Assembly: GCF_030253575.1 (NCBI RefSeq)
Contig: NC_080569.1
Location: forward strand, 826,001 to 890,000
DNA length: 64,000 nucleotides
Source of the DNA: Rhododendron vialii
Lineage: Eukaryota > Streptophyta > Magnoliopsida > Ericales > Ericaceae
Direction: 5' to 3'
Shown here piece after piece: positions 23,001-34,338 of the stretch. Under the pieces are notes generated by a model, which was not told where the DNA came from, searched no databases, and saw only the letters and a list, made by a program, of their open reading frames with translations. Within the stretch, counting starts at the first letter, position 1. Each line of letters begins with the position of its first letter. The translations under genes were made by a program, and so were the position numbers.

Positions 23001-23330
23001 TTGTTGGTTGATTTTAAAGCACAGTTCGAAGTAGAACAATCAAGTTCTTATTTGAAATACAATCCAAGACATCCAAAAAATCATCAAACCCACATAGTCA
23101 AGCTATTGGTTTGGATAACTGGGGCAGTCCACCATTATCCACTCTATCACCATGCACCAAGTTCAATTCCCCTTGGCGAGATTGTTTTCCAGGATGATGC
23201 ACACAACCAAATCCGACCAGAAGGAAGACAAAAAATCAAAGCAAAAAAAACAAAAAGAGAATGAAGGGAAGAATGATGAGTCAATATTGTACTTGAAAAG
23301 CAATGAACACTTAAAGATGTTGCATTGATC
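23001..23330 (+). pseudogene. Possible remnant of a Harbinger-associated DNA-binding ORF
   Basis: Fragments read PLGEIVFQDDAHNQ, RPEGRQKIKAKKTKRE and, one frame off, SILYLKSNEHLKMLH. The order (acidic stretch, then RPxGRxxxKxKK, then a helical tail) resembles the C-terminal half of plant trihelix/NAM-associated proteins that include Harbinger ORF1. It lies inside element A, which supports the idea. It is far too short and shifted to function. Weak call. Confidence 0.3.
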
Positions 23331-23353
23331 AAGAGGGAAAAGTGGGAGGCTAA

Positions 23354-24588
23354 GGCCATCCACAGTGGCATAATCAAAAGCAAATTATTTTTAAAGTTAA
23401 CAATATTGGGGTAAAAGATGACTCATAATGGTATAATCAAACTTAACAACATTCTTAGAAATAATCAAATTTTGGGCTTTGGATAACCAAAACTAGCAAC
23501 CTTTTTCAATAATCAAAATTTGTGAATATCACACTACATAAGTTAACTGGTTCTAAAATTTATGTACACGCGTGTTTCAAATGGTATTTTCTTTTTATTT
23601 TCTTCGCGTGCTCTATATCTCATTTTCTTCAGCCACAAACTCTTTCTTTTTCTTTCCCTTCAAAAGTGAAGCTCGTATCTTTCAATCATTTACAATTCAA
23701 CTCATTGTCACCGGATTAAGGTATTTTACTTTTTTCCCGTTTTTTTCGTTCCTCTCCTTGTGGTTGAGTACATGAAGAACCTTGCATTCTTTTACAAATT
23801 CAAGAACACATCTGTTTTTTTTTTTGAGTACATAATTTTTTTTCCAAATTCATAATATGAGGGAAGGAAGTCATCAATTTTTTCTCCAAAATTATGAGAG
23901 AAAATCGATATATTTTTGCCAAAAAAAAAACCGTAATGGAGGAAAGTGATCAATGGTGAAAAACATTGGTCGCCGCATTAAGGTATTTCACTTTTTTTTT
24001 CCGTTTTTATTTTATTCTTTTTCGTTCCTCTCCCTGTGGTTGAGTACATAAAGAACCTTACATTTTTTTACAAATTCAAGAACACATCTGTTTTTTTTTT
24101 TTTTTTGTGTACATGATTTTTTTTCCAAATTCATAATATTAGGGAAGGAAGTCACCAATTTTTTTTCCAAAATTAAAGGAGAAAATCTATATATTTTTGC
24201 CAAAAAAAAAGTGTAATGGAGGGAAGTGATCAATGGTGGAAAACACAAGGGAGAGAGAGTGTAATTGTAATGTATCCCTTATTTTAGTTATGGACTAGAA
24301 GTGACCATTGTGGACCTCAACATTGTTAAGCTTAGCAACCTTTTAAATGGATAATCAAAAGCTGATGTGTCAATTTTTGGTTATCAGTTTTTGATTATGC
24401 CACTGTGGATGGCCTAAGAAGAGTTTTGATTATTGAAAAAGGTTGCTAGTTTTGGTTATTCAAAACCCAAAATCTGATTATTTCTAAGGATGTTGCTAAG
24501 TTTGATTATACCATTGTGAGCACTCTTTTGTCCCAACATTGTTAACTTTAACAACAATTGACTTTTGATTATACCACTGTGGATGGCC
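23354..24588. mobile_element. Harbinger-type inverted-repeat element B
   Basis: Both ends carry the same 15-base terminus as element A, but the inner ~160 bases form a different matching pair (for example AACCAAAACTAGCAACC on both arms). The flanking trinucleotides are TAA on the left and TTA on the right, so they do not agree. Its right arm abuts the right end of element A. Confidence 0.6.
23713..24246. repeat. Tandem duplication of a ~265-bp unit
   Basis: Copy 1 (23713-23974) and copy 2 (23975-24246) share ATTAAGGTATTT, GTGGTTGAGTACAT, CAAATTCAAGAACACATCTG and GAAGTGATCAATGGTG in order. The unit forms the core where elements A and B overlap. Confidence 0.8.
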
Positions 24589-24591
24589 TTA

Positions 24592-25759
24592 GATCACTCT
24601 TTCATATGATCAATTCATATTCAAATTGCATATATATATATATACATACACAATTATGATCATCATAATGCTCTCTTAATTTTGTTGAAAGCTAGCATAA
24701 AAAACGAGATAAATCCCATATTCGGCCATTCGATGTTGTATCATTTTCAAACTTCATGTTTACCGATGTTTTATTGAAGCGAAATCAATAATTTCTTCCC
24801 CGGCCGGCCACCCCCAACCCTCAAGTCAAGTACTAAATGGCTGGCTACGCACCTCACTCCGGCTCCAGTGATAGACACTAGACAGACAAGCATGGACCAC
24901 TTGGTAGCGGTTGACGGATCATGTTCGTAGACTAGAAATCAAACACGTCGACCATGCATGACATGATCTAATTACTGTACGTTGATGCACGTGGCTGGAT
25001 CTGAATTGTGAACGTACTGGGTGTGTTGTACATGGGCCCGGCCGGCCTCCTCCTCCATTCCTGTGGGCTTCTTTTCAACTGAGATCACTCACTATTTTTG
25101 TCCTATCCTTTGGCCCGCCAGATCTCTCAACTTAACCCTCTTCCGATCTGGATATAATGGAAAGATCATGGACTGTATTTTATAGGTAGAATAGAAGTAG
25201 TGTAGAAACGGGACATGATTTCCGGTACCTCACACATGCCATGTTCTCTGTTTCATCTCATCATCATAAATAAAAGGTGGTAGAAGAGTCAAACAGTACT
25301 TCTCCACGATATTAAATTCTTTCCTCCTCCGGCGGATCTCTGTTTCATCACAATGGCTTTAGCCACGACTATTATAGGTTCCACCATGCATGTGTTTGTT
25401 ACAGTCTGAATCGTTCATCTTTTAAAGCTCGCCGGCCGAGTGGAACATCCATGAAAAGAAAAAAAACTTAATCGGACATCGATAGCTATAAAATGGACGG
25501 GATAGTTAATGATTTTAGAAGTTAAATAAAATAAAATAAAATTTAATTTTGATATACCTATCGATATCCAATCAATTTAATTTTTTTGCATAAATATTCT
25601 ACTCGACGACCCTTACAATACGAACGGTTCAGATTACTGTAGTAATGCATGGTGAAGCCTACCTACAATGGTCGCAGCTGAAACGACGTGGTTTCTGCCG
25701 CCACCGGACAGAATTTACTCTCCCTTCTACACGACCTCGTTCAACAAATAAAAAAACAG
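24592..25759. other. Upstream region of the first tandem gene, no gene seen
   Basis: The region contains a TA repeat near 24630, CCGGCCGGCC blocks near 24800 and 25040, and several ATG-rich AT stretches. No coding frame is supported. Confidence 0.45.
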
Positions 25760-27860
25760 TAAAGGGTACACCCTCTTAAATGAGTCGCTACTCACCCTCA
25801 TAACTAGCCTCCCTGCACTCCCCCCTTCTCTCTCTCTCTCTCTCTGTCTCTCTCAAACTACTACTCCTACCTACCTACAATGGTTTGATATAGAGAGAGA
25901 GGGGGAGAAGGAAGAGAGAGAAACAATGGAAGGGTTGTCGGCAAGCTTGTACAAAGGAGTGAAGGGGTACTGGAGGAGGAGAAAGTACGAGAGGCTCAAT
26001 GGAGCAACCCGGCGCCGGAAATTTAGGGTGGTGCAGCTAGGTGGGGCCGGCGGAGGCGGTTCGAACCGGAGACGGCGGTTTTGGAAGATCAAGATAACTC
26101 CAAAGCTGTGGTTCTCACCCAAGAAGTTCCTCATCGGTCTACGCGACGCCTACGTCAATTTCATGTTAAGGATCGCCGACGCTTCCCCTGCATTTAGTAG
26201 TGGGTACGGTGGTGGTGGTGTGTTCGACAATTCGTTTGGAAAGGGTCCGCTTAAGGAGTACGATAAGAAAATGATCGCTCAGATCTACAAAAGGGGCCCA
26301 GTGACGGAGTACGATGACAAGATGATCGGTCAGATCTACAGGTCGCTGGTGGTGGCGCAGGGACAATTGGTGCCGCGCGATGCAGCAAGAATCGGCGAAC
26401 AGATTGTTTGTGGAAAGTGATGGAATTGAAAGTAAGCTATATCTTTTACACGAAAAGTAGAATTAAATACTTGAAAGTCAAGGAATTTATACTCTTCTTT
26501 CGTGTATTTTATAGTACATTTTTTCTAATTGCAATGAATCTCCGTACTTTATGTTGTTACGATTCTTCTTTCAGTGGTTAATTGACTTGTTTGTATAATG
26601 ATTTATAAAATAATCGCATGCAACCAAAAATGGAGTCCAAATAACGATTAGCTTTTATTAATGTATTACTAAGAGCTACTCCAATTGATATATAAAATAC
26701 ATCCGGTAATTGAGGACTTTAAAAAAAAATAGTAATTCCGCAAAAAAAAAAATTGATTGTGAATCCCCTCTCATCACACAAACCGGCCAGACCTCTCTCC
26801 TCTCTCGATTGTGAATCCCCCTCTCCTCTCTCGATCAAACCAGACCTCTCTCTCTCTCACACAAACCCGATCGAATCCCTCTTTGAAATCAGTTTTCGGG
26901 GACGTCCAAGCACGCTATTCCGGCGTGTTCTTGCAAATTCCGGCATCTTTCCGATGAAATCAAGTAACTCCGGCTGTCCAAACCAAAAATCTGGGAGAAA
27001 CAATTGGGTTGATAACCTGTCAATTATAGCTATAGTCATATGGGGATGAAAATATCTATTTCCTTTTTTCATTTGTGTCATTTTAATTCAAGCATGTTTT
27101 TTTGCATCTGAATTGTATTATAGGTATACAACATGATTTCCATCCCCTTGATGCTCTAAGGTTGCCAGGTGGTGTTTTGTTTTGCAAAATCTGAAATCAA
27201 TAAGTAATAGTGACATTAGCTCGGAGTCTTCTCACAAATGTACACGAGCCACCATCAAGTGTACGAGACATATGCAGATTTTAGTGAGTGGGTATAACCA
27301 TGTTGGCCATACCGTTGACGCCTCCATCATATCTATTGTTATCCACATTCGATTGACGATGTCATCCACATCGTCAGGTTTAAATAGACGTGTTATGTGG
27401 TATCTTAATTATATGTCTAATCCACACATCATCCTCATCGGTCAATGTTACATGTTGTCTACGCTAATGTATATCTAAAAAATAGAGATATACTGATGTG
27501 ACTGTCAAGTGGTACTTTCATTGACGAGCCTAAGAGACAAATCTATTAGGATATTTGCTGTGCAAAGATTACAATATATATCTCCTTCCAGTGTGTTTAG
27601 AGTTTCGAGCTTACATGAGCTCACAATATCATGTGTCTTCCAGTGTGTTTAGAGTTTTGTTTTATACAAATTAGGAAAAAGTATTTAGTTCTTGGTTTCA
27701 AATACTCAAAAATCAGTTTCATCCAATTATATGTCCGAAGGAAAGTTGTAAGAGCGTCTTCAATGAGTATATTAATTATCTTGTGTTTTATCTTGTGTAG
27801 TATTAATTTAGCTTTGTGTTAGGTGATGTCCCAAGTTTATGTCGTGAATGCGTTGGCGGC
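25760..27860 (+). repeat. Segmental duplication, copy 1
   Basis: Matches 28620-30590 in order: an upstream block (AAATGAGTC, CACCCTCATAACTAGC, a CT tract), the coding region, and a downstream block (GTACGAGACATA, GACAAATCTA, GATGTCC, AAGTTTA, GTCGT). The borders are approximate. Confidence 0.7.
25926..26420 (+). CDS. Small basic plant protein of unknown function, tandem copy 1
   Basis: Single exon, 164 residues; the start is the first ATG after a CT-rich leader at 25829-25856. Residues 14-60 are strongly basic (KGYWRRRKYERLNGATRRRK, then NRRRRFWKIKIT) and glycine-rich between. A conserved helix-like block follows (SPKKFLIGLRDAYVNFMLRI, 64-83). Residues 107-123 and 124-140 are an internal repeat (GPLKEYDKKMIAQIYKR / GPVTEYDDKMIGQIYRS). 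The end is LVVAQGQLVPRDAARIGEQI. I recognise the overall pattern from small uncharacterised plant proteins but know no function. The basic N-terminus could serve nuclear targeting or nucleic-acid or membrane binding; that is inference. The paralogue lies 2.4 kb downstream in the same orientation. Confidence 0.85.
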   Translation: MEGLSASLYKGVKGYWRRRKYERLNGATRRRKFRVVQLGGAGGGGSNRRRRFWKIKITPKLWFSPKKFLIGLRDAYVNFMLRIADASPAFSSGYGGGGVFDNSFGKGPLKEYDKKMIAQIYKRGPVTEYDDKMIGQIYRSLVVAQGQLVPRDAARIGEQIVCGK

Positions 27861-27940
27861 TCCAGAAATCTTTTTTAGGGTTCTAGTCATTGACAATTCA
27901 AATTATATTAACTATACCTAGAAATCATAAATATAAAATA
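26421..27940. other. 3' flank of tandem copy 1, no further gene
   Basis: Includes the probable 3' UTR, a CT-rich patch at 26760-26860 and the duplicated downstream block. Short frames here show no domains. Confidence 0.5.
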
Positions 27941-28142
27941 CGAAAATCCTATAGGTACCGACCGGTACCGTAGGGAAATCGTAGGGACGGCCGCACCGGG
28001 CCGTCTCCGGCCACCGGACGGCCGATCCGAGCAGTCCAAAAATTTTATAAAAAAAAAAACGAGGGGGCCCACGCGAGATTCAATGGCATCTGATGCGTGT
28101 AGGGTACTCGATCCAAATACTTCATTTTCGCATATATATATG

Positions 28143-28177
<35 letters not shown>

Positions 28178-28351
28178 ATGGAGTGTTTGGATCGAGCACC
28201 CTATACGCGTCGGATGCCATTGAATCTCGCATGAGCCCCCTCGTTTTTTTTTAAAGAATTTTTGGACGGCTCGGATCGGCCATTCAGTGGCCAGAGACTG
28301 CCCGGCGCGGCCGTCCCTACGATTTTCCTACGGTACCTGTAGCAATACTCA
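27941..28351. mobile_element. Long foldback element, family F, copy 1
   Basis: Two arms of ~200 bases meet at an AT repeat (28141-28174). The arms mirror TCGTAGGGACGGCCG, GATTCAATGGCATC and CGAGGGGGC. The flanks TATAAAATA (27932-27940) and AATAAAATA (28352-28360) are a 9-bp duplication with one difference, so it is MULE-like. It separates the two copies of the tandem duplication. Relatives lie at 35463, 36978 and 62550. Confidence 0.7.
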
Positions 28352-28619
28352 AATAAAATAAGTCTAATATATATTGACATCAATATGTAGGAACAAAACG
28401 AATTAAAATATAAAACATACAAGTTGTGTCGAACTGTGTAAATATAGTACCCACTTTAGGAAGCATGCATGGAGGTTTACGTACGGTTGATGAGGGTCAG
28501 CACTCAGCATTGACCATAAATTAACATTGAAGCTCATATATATAGCCCCACCTCACCTAATAACTCGGATTAATGAAAAAACCATGACCCTTAAATAAAA
28601 TACGAAAAAAACGGGGGCC

Positions 28620-30590
28620 AAATTTTGCGCTACACCAACGTAAATGAGTCTCTTACCCTAATAACTAGCTTCCCTCTATTTACCTCGATCACTTCCATTC
28701 TCCTCCCTCTCTCTCTCTACGATGGATTGATCCCCTCATAGAGAGGGAGGGGGAAGGAAGGAAGAGAAGGGAAAAATAAATGGAAAGGGTGTTGGAAAGC
28801 TTCTGCGGAGGAGGGAAGGCGTACTGGAAGAGGAGGAGAAACTACTACGAAAGGCTCAATGGGCCAACCCGGCGCCGGAAACTTGCGGTGGTTCAGCTAG
28901 GTCGGCCGGGCGGTTTGAATAGGAGACGACCGTTTTTGAGGCCAGCCAAGGCAAATACCAAGCTGCTGTTCTCGCCCAAGAGGTTCCTCATTAGTATACG
29001 CGACGCCTACATCAATTTCATGGTAAGGCTCGCTAACGGTACCCCTGCAATTAGTGGTGGGTACGACGGGGTGGTCGACGGATCATTTGTTGGGTTTGGA
29101 ACGGGTCCACTTAAGGAGCATGATGAGAAAATGATCGCAAAGGTCTACACAAGGGAGCCATTTACTGGGCATGATGATAAGATGATCGCCCAGATCTGCA
29201 GCTCTGAACTTCCGAAGTATAGGAAAGACAAGTTCTACCCGTCTTTGGTGGTGGGGCAGGGAAGATTGGTCCCCCGCGATGCAGCAAGGCTCGGCGACCT
29301 GATTGTTTTTCAACATTGATAAAGTTCAGAGCTTGTAAAAAAAATAAAAAACAGAGTCGGCCTCGAGTTAAAGCTCGAGGTGCGACCGCTTTAGGCCTCT
29401 AAAAAAATTTAAATTTTAAGAGACCGTCCTATTTTGATACCCCTCACAATAGTCCAAAAATAAATGAGCCCAATCTTTAATTTTCGCCTTGGGTCCCAAA
29501 AGCAGGATTTGTCCCGATGAAATTAAAGGTGAAAGTAACAGAAAGTAAGTTATCATAGTAACACGGAAAAAAGTAGCACTCCGAGGGAATTAATTAAGAA
29601 ATTGCTCTTCTTTCGTCATTTTTGTTGATGTACTGTTATATGTACAATGTACTACGTACCTCCGTAATCTATGTTTTTGTTGATGTACTGTTATCCATCC
29701 ACAGTGGTGGTGTTTTGCTTTTGTCAAAATCCGTAATTGATTAGGAGTATTAATAACATCAGCTAGCTTTCCGTATTTAAAGGAGTAGTATTTCTTGCTA
29801 TTCGATCAATTCAAGCTGAGTGTTGAATTGAAACAAGAACCCACCCACCAATCGGTCTCAGAATGGAAGTGTAGTAGTAATAGTTTGTCACCGTTTCCTG
29901 ATCTTTTCGTTGACTAATGAATATTGAGAGGTACTACTTCGTTTGATTGATCATGGCTTTTATTATGTTGCTCATTTGCCTACTACTAGTTCAGAGTCTT
30001 CAGACACAAAATAATAAGTAAATAACAAATGACTAACAAAATTGGCCCTAAGCCAACAGCATCAGGTGTACGAGACATACACATGCAGATTTCGTACAGG
30101 GTAACGAGGAGGGTCATACCCTCGATGTACTCCTCCTGTCCTCCATCGTATTTGTTGTCATCCATGCTCGACCGATGACGTCATCCACATCCGATCGATG
30201 AGGATAATGCGTGGATTAGACATATAAGATGACGTATAACACTTCTACTTAAATCCCAAGTTTAAGTTAATTTGGAGCCCACCGGGACAACTCATGTCGT
30301 CGTGTTACATGTCATAGAAGCTAACTAAAATGGACATATATTGATTTAACTCAGCGGGTGAGTTGAGCCTAAACCGACAAATCTACAAGGATTTTTGTTG
30401 CGCAGAGCTTAACGTACAATATCTCCTTTGAATGGGGTGAAATCATGTGTCTAACCGTGTGTAGAGTTTAGTTTTGCAATTGTTTGAAGAGAAGCTGTAA
30501 GCGCATCTCCAAAGAGTGCATTATCTTGAGTTTTAGCTTCTTGAATTTGTGGCCTAGTGATGTCCAAAGTTTACGTCGTACGTAAAGTTT
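28620..30590 (+). repeat. Segmental duplication, copy 2
   Basis: Counterpart of 25760-27860, same orientation. Homology is seen upstream of the gene, through it, and as far as ATGTCCAAAGTTTACGTCGT near 30580. Confidence 0.7.
28780..29319 (+). CDS. Small basic plant protein of unknown function, tandem copy 2
   Basis: Single exon, 179 residues. It aligns with copy 1 along its whole length: KAYWKRRRNYYERLNGPTRR, then FSPKRFLISIRDAYINFMVR. The internal repeat is at 109-125 and 126-142 (GPLKEHDEKMIAKVYTR / EPFTGHDDKMIAQICSS), and the end is GQGRLVPRDAARLGDLIVF. Compared with copy 1 it has an extra ~13-residue insert (ELPKYRKDKFYP region, 143-154) and a changed start. Repeat 2 has diverged more than in copy 1. 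The leader has a CT tract and the mirrored GA tract AGAGAGGGAGGGGG just before the ATG. The frame is open, so it is likely functional. No function is assigned. Confidence 0.85.
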   Translation: MERVLESFCGGGKAYWKRRRNYYERLNGPTRRRKLAVVQLGRPGGLNRRRPFLRPAKANTKLLFSPKRFLISIRDAYINFMVRLANGTPAISGGYDGVVDGSFVGFGTGPLKEHDEKMIAKVYTREPFTGHDDKMIAQICSSELPKYRKDKFYPSLVVGQGRLVPRDAARLGDLIVFQH

Positions 30591-32260
30591 ACTTTGTGTA
30601 AGGTAATGTGCGAAAGTTTGGAACAAGTAAGAGTTGGGCCCCTCTTATTTCAAAGGTTGGGGGGGGACCTAACTTTTTTTGAGCCATCTTCAATGCATTT
30701 GGAGGCCCATATTTTATTCATGTTAAAACACACACTTTACCAATGCCATTGGAGCACATATATATCCTCTAAACTAACGAACTCTCAATACACAAAATTA
30801 AATCTTAGTTTTTACACTTTGTGGTCATGTGTTGTACTAAAACACACACTTTTTTTTTAATATTACCATTAGAGATGCTGTGTAGTACTCGAGTTAGGTT
30901 GATGCCTGGGCCACGTAATAAATTTTCTGGTCAATAAAGCTTAAACCAACCATTCAAGTTCTTTAGCTTCTCGTATTTTTGGCCCACAAGCCCTCGTAAT
31001 ATACTCATGCCCTCTCATTATTGCATAATACCTTAGTATATTACTTCTACTAGTACTGAAAACTAGGCTACGCAAATATAAATAAATAATGGGTACACCA
31101 TTTAATCAAGGGGTACGGTAGAGGTGGAATCTCCACTGTGAGGGTAATGCCTTCAATCTCCCAGCTAACAAAACTGCAAGTGGTCCTTAAAACAATTTAA
31201 TTTTTCAACCGCCTTAAAGTCCGATTTCAGAGAATCTTTAGGGTGTTTGCGTAATAATCTAAAAGAATTACTCTTTTTTCTTCTTTTTTTTGTTCCAATT
31301 CAATTTTTTCCCGCCTTCGTTCGGAGGTAGGAGAAGGGCGGCTATAGAGAGGGGTAGTTGTGGTGGTAAGATTCGGCTTCGGCTTGCTCCAGTAGTAATC
31401 CATGATCTTTGAGTGGTCCAATTCCAGAGATGGCTGTTAACTACAATTTGGGTCCACAGACTGAAATGTGCCAACTATTATGTAGGCCTCTATTTCCACA
31501 CACCCAGCTTCATGGGCTTAGGCCCAATATTTCTGCGGGCTAGAATCTCAATGATGGCCCGGCTATATTTTAGGGCCAGGCTTATCTACTAGAGAGTAAC
31601 CAAAGCCCTGCTTTAAATCGTTCATTTTTTTTTTCATTGAACATTGATTACTGCATTCAACTCCCGGTAGGTTTTATGGCAGTTCCACCCTTTCTTGGCG
31701 ACTCTCCGTTATTTTCCTCCTCCCCTCCCTCGATGGTTGTGTGGTGGTTGTGACTTTCATCTTAGGAGAGAAGTTCACCGCACATTCCATTACTATATTG
31801 GACAGTGGTGTATTGGCTCTCGATTGTTTGCCTCGAATCGGATCAGTCTTGGTGAGGGATCTTTGGATTATGTACAATAGTAGTAGTGGTGGAACTAGAC
31901 AACAACTGCGGTGAGAAGAAAGGACGGTGAGGTACAACGCCGATGTGGTTCCTCTAACTTTTTACAGCCACGTTCACGAGTGAATCAGTGGCGTCCTACA
32001 TCGTAATTATTTTTCTTCTTTCCGTTCGGACCTTTTGAGTCCTTTGTTGTATATGTTGTTTCCTTTAGGCATGTGGATCATACAGTTTGTAACTATTTTT
32101 TATCAATACTATAAGCTACATTTGTTGTTTCCTCGAAAAAAACATATATTTTAATTAGCTAAACAATGCAAGTATGATTGATTGTCTTTTACTCATAACT
32201 CACACTCATTACAAAGTATTGATCTTATTACCACATAGCAATATACATGACGGTAAACGC
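30591..32260. other. Intergenic, no gene seen
   Basis: Low-complexity AT-rich DNA with a few GC-richer patches (31260-31480, 31660-31960). Small frames in the patches lack recognisable motifs. Confidence 0.5.
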
Positions 32261-32268
32261 TCCTTATA

Positions 32269-32460
32269 TCGAGGCCAAAGCTAATGTCCTAACATGTGAT
32301 ACAAGTGATAAATATTATATTTAGTCCCATCAAACGACCATAAAAGTTTAGCCTAAACATTTTCGGCCAAAGCTAATGTCCTAACATGTGATACACAAGT
32401 GACAAATATTGTAGTAATATTTTTCACCAAACAGCCGTAAAAGTTTAGCTTAAACATTGA
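32269..32460. repeat. Tandem duplication of a ~95-bp unit
   Basis: GGCCAAAGCTAATGTCCTAA, then CATGTGATACA, TAAAAGTTTAGC and TAAACATT, occur twice in the same order. Confidence 0.8.
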
Positions 32461-33352
32461 ACGACTAGCTGTCGGTTTTCACTTGGAGTACCAATATTTC
32501 CCCATAAATATTCTCTTCAAGAAAATGTCCCCCCAGAATACAAACTGTAACTAAGTCTGTACACGACAGCAACCAAACATCGACATATTCAATTATTGAT
32601 GTGTACATATAATATATGTTTATTACTAATTATCAAAGACTTTAGTAGATACTAATATGAAGAGGTAGGTTGTTTGGAAAGTTGGACTGGTTCCGGTAAA
32701 CCGTCGCTGCCAGGCTAACGGCTATGAGGAGCAAAAGTGGAGTATCATTTTCCGATTGGGGAAAATTTGTCGGTGTTCTGGAAATATATTGAGGAAAATT
32801 GCAATCCGAGAAGATAGAAGGTCTCATCTCAATTACACCTAGAAAGAAAGAAAGAAAGAGACTGCCACTGCCAACGGCTACCCGGGACAACCTCTACATG
32901 GCCGCCGCCTGATTAAAGCCTTTTGCGCAATAAATCTGTTCCCTATCCAACCCACGCAAATGAAAATGAAAATATTAGTAAGTATATTATTCTATTCTAT
33001 GACCGCTACCACGTAATGTCTCAGATTCTCTATCATCACGCATAAAACTATACATGAATGTGTTGTAACAACTAACAACGATTGACAGATTATACTGATT
33101 TCATTTTGTAACTCGAGATGAATGAAATTAATTTTGCCTATCTAACAAAAACAAAAAACAACAACAGCGATGTACAGATAAAAAAAAAGCTAACAACTAT
33201 GGAGTAATTTTGTTGACAACATTAAATACATGTCTCTACTCTTTATGACCGAACTGACCTAGTTAAAATGTTTTATTTTTTTATTCACGTCGACAATAAA
33301 GTAGAAAGGACCAAAAAAAAATAATTCGAACACAGTGATCTTAATTTTATAA
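32461..33352. other. Intergenic, no gene seen
   Basis: AT-rich. No supported frames or repeat ends. Confidence 0.5.
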
Positions 33353-33650
33353 TTCTTTTTTTTTTTCCCAATCGGTAATAGGTTATTTTTATTGATGCAT
33401 CAAAGAAACATCGAGGGAGGCTACCCTATGAATCTAGCTCGGAAAATTTTGAAGCCAAGCTAAAAGGGTCTCCAGAGATAGGATATATTTGGCTAAAACA
33501 TTAGCCACCCTATTACAATTACGAAGAACAAAATTAAATGAGCAAGAATTAAAATGACTACCAAAAGATAAAGTATCTCTAATTATGACCTCTAGGCATG
33601 TTGTAATCTGTCTCTTCCCTTGCAACATATTGATCACAATTGAATCAAAA
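33353..33650 (-). mobile_element. 5'-truncated L1-type LINE end with RNase H remnant
   Basis: On the minus strand the sequence encodes FNFVLRNCNRVANVLAKY (RVT_3-type RNase H motif), reaches a stop, then a ~75-base 3' tail ending in poly(A) (the T-run at 33358-33369). This is the 3' terminus of a plant L1. A clear target duplication was not found. A 27-bp direct repeat (33636-33662, 33666-33692) lies at its 5' side. Confidence 0.6.
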
Positions 33651-33732
33651 CTAGCACAAAGTAAAACAATTGAATCAAAACTAGCACAAAGTTGGCTAGA
33701 CGAATGTTAACTAGTATCCCCCTCCTTCTTCT

Positions 33733-33795
33733 TCTTTTTTTATACCTCTAGTGTTTTTAGGCTATCTTACACATATCTCGATCATTTATGGGAGT
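33733..33795 (-). mobile_element. SINE tail fragment
   Basis: On the minus strand GATCGAGATATGTGTAAGAT, followed by an A-rich end, matches the tails of the SINEs at 11205 and 18328. Confidence 0.4.
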
Positions 33796-34338
33796 TGAGA
33801 TGTACGTTAACTATCCTTGGAACCCTTTGTACGCTCCTATTTTGCTTGTGCCCCTGAAATTTAATTCTTCGAAGATAAATCATACTTATAATCTAATAAT
33901 AGTATCAGTGATGCACACAAAAACTTTTTTTAGCAATGTCTCAAATCACGTACACTTTTGCATTTATAACAAAATTGTCATTCTTATGTACGTATTTTAA
34001 AATATATATTTCATAAGCATGCATTTTTATCTTCTAGATTTCGTTAAGATACAAGATTTTATACGTATATCATTGCCGTTTAATATTTATTTCCATGAAA
34101 TAAAAATAATTTGTACATTAAATTTTAACAACTTTTTTCACATCTATGTATATATTTAAGGATTTTTCCGCCGAATGAATTACACTGGGTAATCCCATGA
34201 AATATTTCTAAAATTATTATAAAAAAAAACTAATAAAACTAGTAAGAATATTTGAAACTGTGAGGAGACAATCCCACACCTCATGTGTCGGTCGCTGAAT
34301 GGGATTCTAACTATTATATTTTCTGCAATGCTTATGTA
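33796..34338. other. Intergenic, no gene seen
   Basis: Very AT-rich, no coding signal. Confidence 0.5.

Larger units (their letters stand above)
22782..24414. mobile_element. Harbinger-type inverted-repeat element A
   Basis: The left end GCCATCCACAGTGG and the right end CCACTGTGGATGGC are inverted; by eye the arms match closely for ~140 bases. TAA lies next to both ends (22779-22781, 24415-24417), a TWA target duplication typical of PIF/Harbinger elements. It overlaps element B (23354-24588) in a crossed rather than nested way. Confidence 0.65.
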
